The notes under the pieces are model-generated. The model was given only the letters and a program-made list of their open reading frames with translations, was not told where the DNA came from and ran no database searches. Shown piece by piece: positions 62,640-64,000 of a stretch of 64,000 nucleotides of DNA. Source of the DNA: CAZSMK01 sp964608095 (lineage in GTDB: Bacteria; Sumerlaeota; Sumerlaeia; MWCT01; JAGHBZ01); contig CAZSMK010000068.1 of the NCBI GenBank assembly GCA_964608095.1, forward strand, positions 62,001-126,000, given 5' to 3'. The position numbers and the translations under genes were made by a program. How positions within the stretch are numbered: position 1 is the first letter of the stretch; each line of letters starts with the position of its first letter.

Positions 62640-64000
62640 TCATGATGAAGAAAAGAGGTCGTTGAGGCAACGAAAATATAGGCACTTTCTCAGCTCTTCC
62701 ATGGTAACCGAAGAAGAGGCTACAAACTTGATACACTTCTCCTCGCCGGCATCAAGATCGAAAAAATTGTCGCTGAACCGGTTAAGGGGAATGTTATCAC
62801 ACGCGATTTCCACCGATTTAGCAAGTGTCCGGGATGTAAGAACAACCCCTCCTGTCGTGTCGGATTCCATCCTGATATCTTTTATCTCGATACCCGGTTT
62901 ATCCCATTTGATTTTCCGTAAACGCGAGAGAAAATAACGGTTTCGGGCAATTATGCCGCCGCCATCACGACTTTCCAACGTTGCCCGTACGTACTGCCGG
63001 CTGGAGTCGGTAATATTCAACATATCGAGCCCGACTCGTAAGGTATGTGCCGGCTCGTTCGGTCGCAGAGTGATGGGATGCCTGTGCTTTTCCACGGAAT
63101 CACCTATACTATCTCGAACTTCCAGGACAATCTCGCCACGTACCTCTTCCATCGAATCATTGACGACCGCACAACAGATATCGTCTCCATCGCGTTCCAG
63201 AGAAATAAGGAGCGGTGCGAAGAAGCGACGCGCAAAATACCAGGCTGCCTTGGGACGCTGGAAATAATCCAGTACCGACCAGCTGATTACGGGCCAACAA
63301 TCGTTGAATTGCCAGACGAGCGAGCCGGCGGTAAGAAACTTTCGACTTCGCCAGTGCTCTACCGCGGTTTTCAGGGCTTCCGCCTGCATGACCTGCGTGG
63401 CATAAATGAAGTCGTTCATGTCGCGCGGTATGGTCAAGTAATAGAGCAGATATCGTAGTAGGCGGACGTTGCCCAGATAGTCCTGTTTCTGATGCGCCGT
63501 AAATGCATCATCGGCAAGGGTGAGCGAGTCATACTCTTCTCCGGCGAACGAAGCCACCGTATCCCGGTGTGGCAGAGACTGAAACCCGAATTCACTGATG
63601 AATCTGCCCCGGTCCTCGAGGTATTTTTCCATATCGTTCCACGCGCTCCACACATTCCAGTTGTGACGATCGCCCTGCTCTTCGCTGTTCGGGTCATCGC
63701 CGCCGAATGGACTTGACTGCCAATACGGTCTGTCCGGGTCGAGCCGTTTACATACCTCCGGCAGAATCCCCGTATAGATGGAAAGTCCACGAAGCGTCTT
63801 CCAGCCTCCCTCTCGACCGGAATGCATCCATTCGTTTTCATTGTTTCCGCACCACAGAATAATAGCGGGATGCGATCTTAGCCGTTTAACTATCGTTTCC
63901 GCTTCGTTCCTGACCTGTGTGAGAAACTCTTCATCCTCCGGATATTCAGAGCATGCGAACATGAAATCCTGCCAGACCATGATACCCAGCCTGTCGCAGG
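62640..64000 (-). CDS. GH2 beta-mannosidase (partial, N-terminus beyond right edge)
   Basis: The frame is open from the right edge and ends at 62640, giving the C-terminal 450 or so residues. The reading just inside the edge, CDRLGIMVWQDFMFAC, is internal, so the ATG at 63980 is not the start. Family 2 glycosidase features are the acid/base Glu in LWCGNNENEW and the nucleophile Glu in FISEFGFQS, followed by AGSLVWQFNDCWPV and a beta-rich tail. The WQDFMFAC segment and the order fit beta-mannosidases. Substrate preference is inferred. Confidence 0.93.
   Translation of the reverse strand, partial: CDRLGIMVWQDFMFACSEYPEDEEFLTQVRNEAETIVKRLRSHPAIILWCGNNENEWMHSGREGGWKTLRGLSIYTGILPEVCKRLDPDRPYWQSSPFGGDDPNSEEQGDRHNWNVWSAWNDMEKYLEDRGRFISEFGFQSLPHRDTVASFAGEEYDSLTLADDAFTAHQKQDYLGNVRLLRYLLYYLTIPRDMNDFIYATQVMQAEALKTAVEHWRSRKFLTAGSLVWQFNDCWPVISWSVLDYFQRPKAAWYFARRFFAPLLISLERDGDDICCAVVNDSMEEVRGEIVLEVRDSIGDSVEKHRHPITLRPNEPAHTLRVGLDMLNITDSSRQYVRATLESRDGGGIIARNRYFLSRLRKIKWDKPGIEIKDIRMESDTTGGVVLTSRTLAKSVEIACDNIPLNRFSDNFFDLDAGEEKCIKFVASSSVTMEELRKCLYFRCLNDLFSSS

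Noticed and set aside
1..64000. CRISPR array, prophage, toxin-antitoxin or restriction system
   Set aside because: No regularly spaced direct repeats, phage structural genes or nuclease/antitoxin pairs are visible in the window.

Overview
The window comes from a Gram-negative bacterium of mixed, roughly half G+C composition, probably an uncultivated lineage. A lipid A gene (lpxB), outer-surface lipoproteins, prepilin-like proteins ending in a shared YDxTNGTVSxGNIxR motif, many secreted glycoside hydrolases, a bacillithiol gene (bshA) and large membrane glycosyltransferases together resemble candidate phyla such as Sumerlaeota, Hydrogenedentes or PVC relatives. This placement is an inference from gene content; no rRNA marker is present. 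No phage, insertion sequence with a transposase, CRISPR array or defence island is visible.

Layout. 1-3.2 kb: GH3 (cut by the left edge) and GH20 glycosidases. 3.4-6.1 kb: alaS. 6.3-11.5 kb: glycosyltransferases, a ComEA-like helix-hairpin-helix protein and two solitary pseudopilins, the second translationally coupled to endonuclease IV. 12.4-22.5 kb: an unrecognised barrel-sandwich/KOW protein, an M50 protease, trpS, tyrA, a clan-A glycosidase and a membrane glycosyltransferase separated by two copies of an interspersed repeat, then argC, a LOR/SDH-type ornithine enzyme and ispD. 22.7 kb: tRNA-Leu(CAA).

23.0-32.7 kb is a visibly more AT-rich block, all on the plus strand: an exported metallo-beta-lactamase-fold protein, a zinc/cobamide-type methyltransferase of the UroD superfamily, a small conserved protein, a SAM methyltransferase, a NifX-like protein, a ThiD-methyltransferase fusion overlapping TenA, a radical SAM enzyme, a DtxR/FeoA regulator overlapping feoB. 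It is the best candidate here for an undescribed system: iron import under a metal-sensing repressor, together with methyl transfer, metal-cofactor and thiamin-pyrimidine salvage functions.

32.7-46.5 kb is on the minus strand: a solute-binding protein, an orphan histidine kinase, then envelope glycan genes (lpxB, Gfo/Idh oxidoreductase, polyprenyl-phosphate sugar transferase, a secreted protein and a DUF2723 membrane protein), an MsmX/UgpC-type ATPase, accD, trpA and a class II aldolase. 46.8-48.9 kb: three small surface proteins that look like a lamin-tail/Fn3-like architecture spread over separate genes. 49.2-56.8 kb: S-adenosylmethionine hydrolase, LD-carboxypeptidase, dihydrolipoyl dehydrogenase, a TauE-like permease, a lipoprotein, Hsp20 and BshA. 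56.9-64 kb: a 1113-residue secreted clan-A glycosidase-like protein with a CBM9-like tail, paired palindromic repeats, paaK with its ACT-domain partner, and a GH2 beta-mannosidase cut by the right edge.
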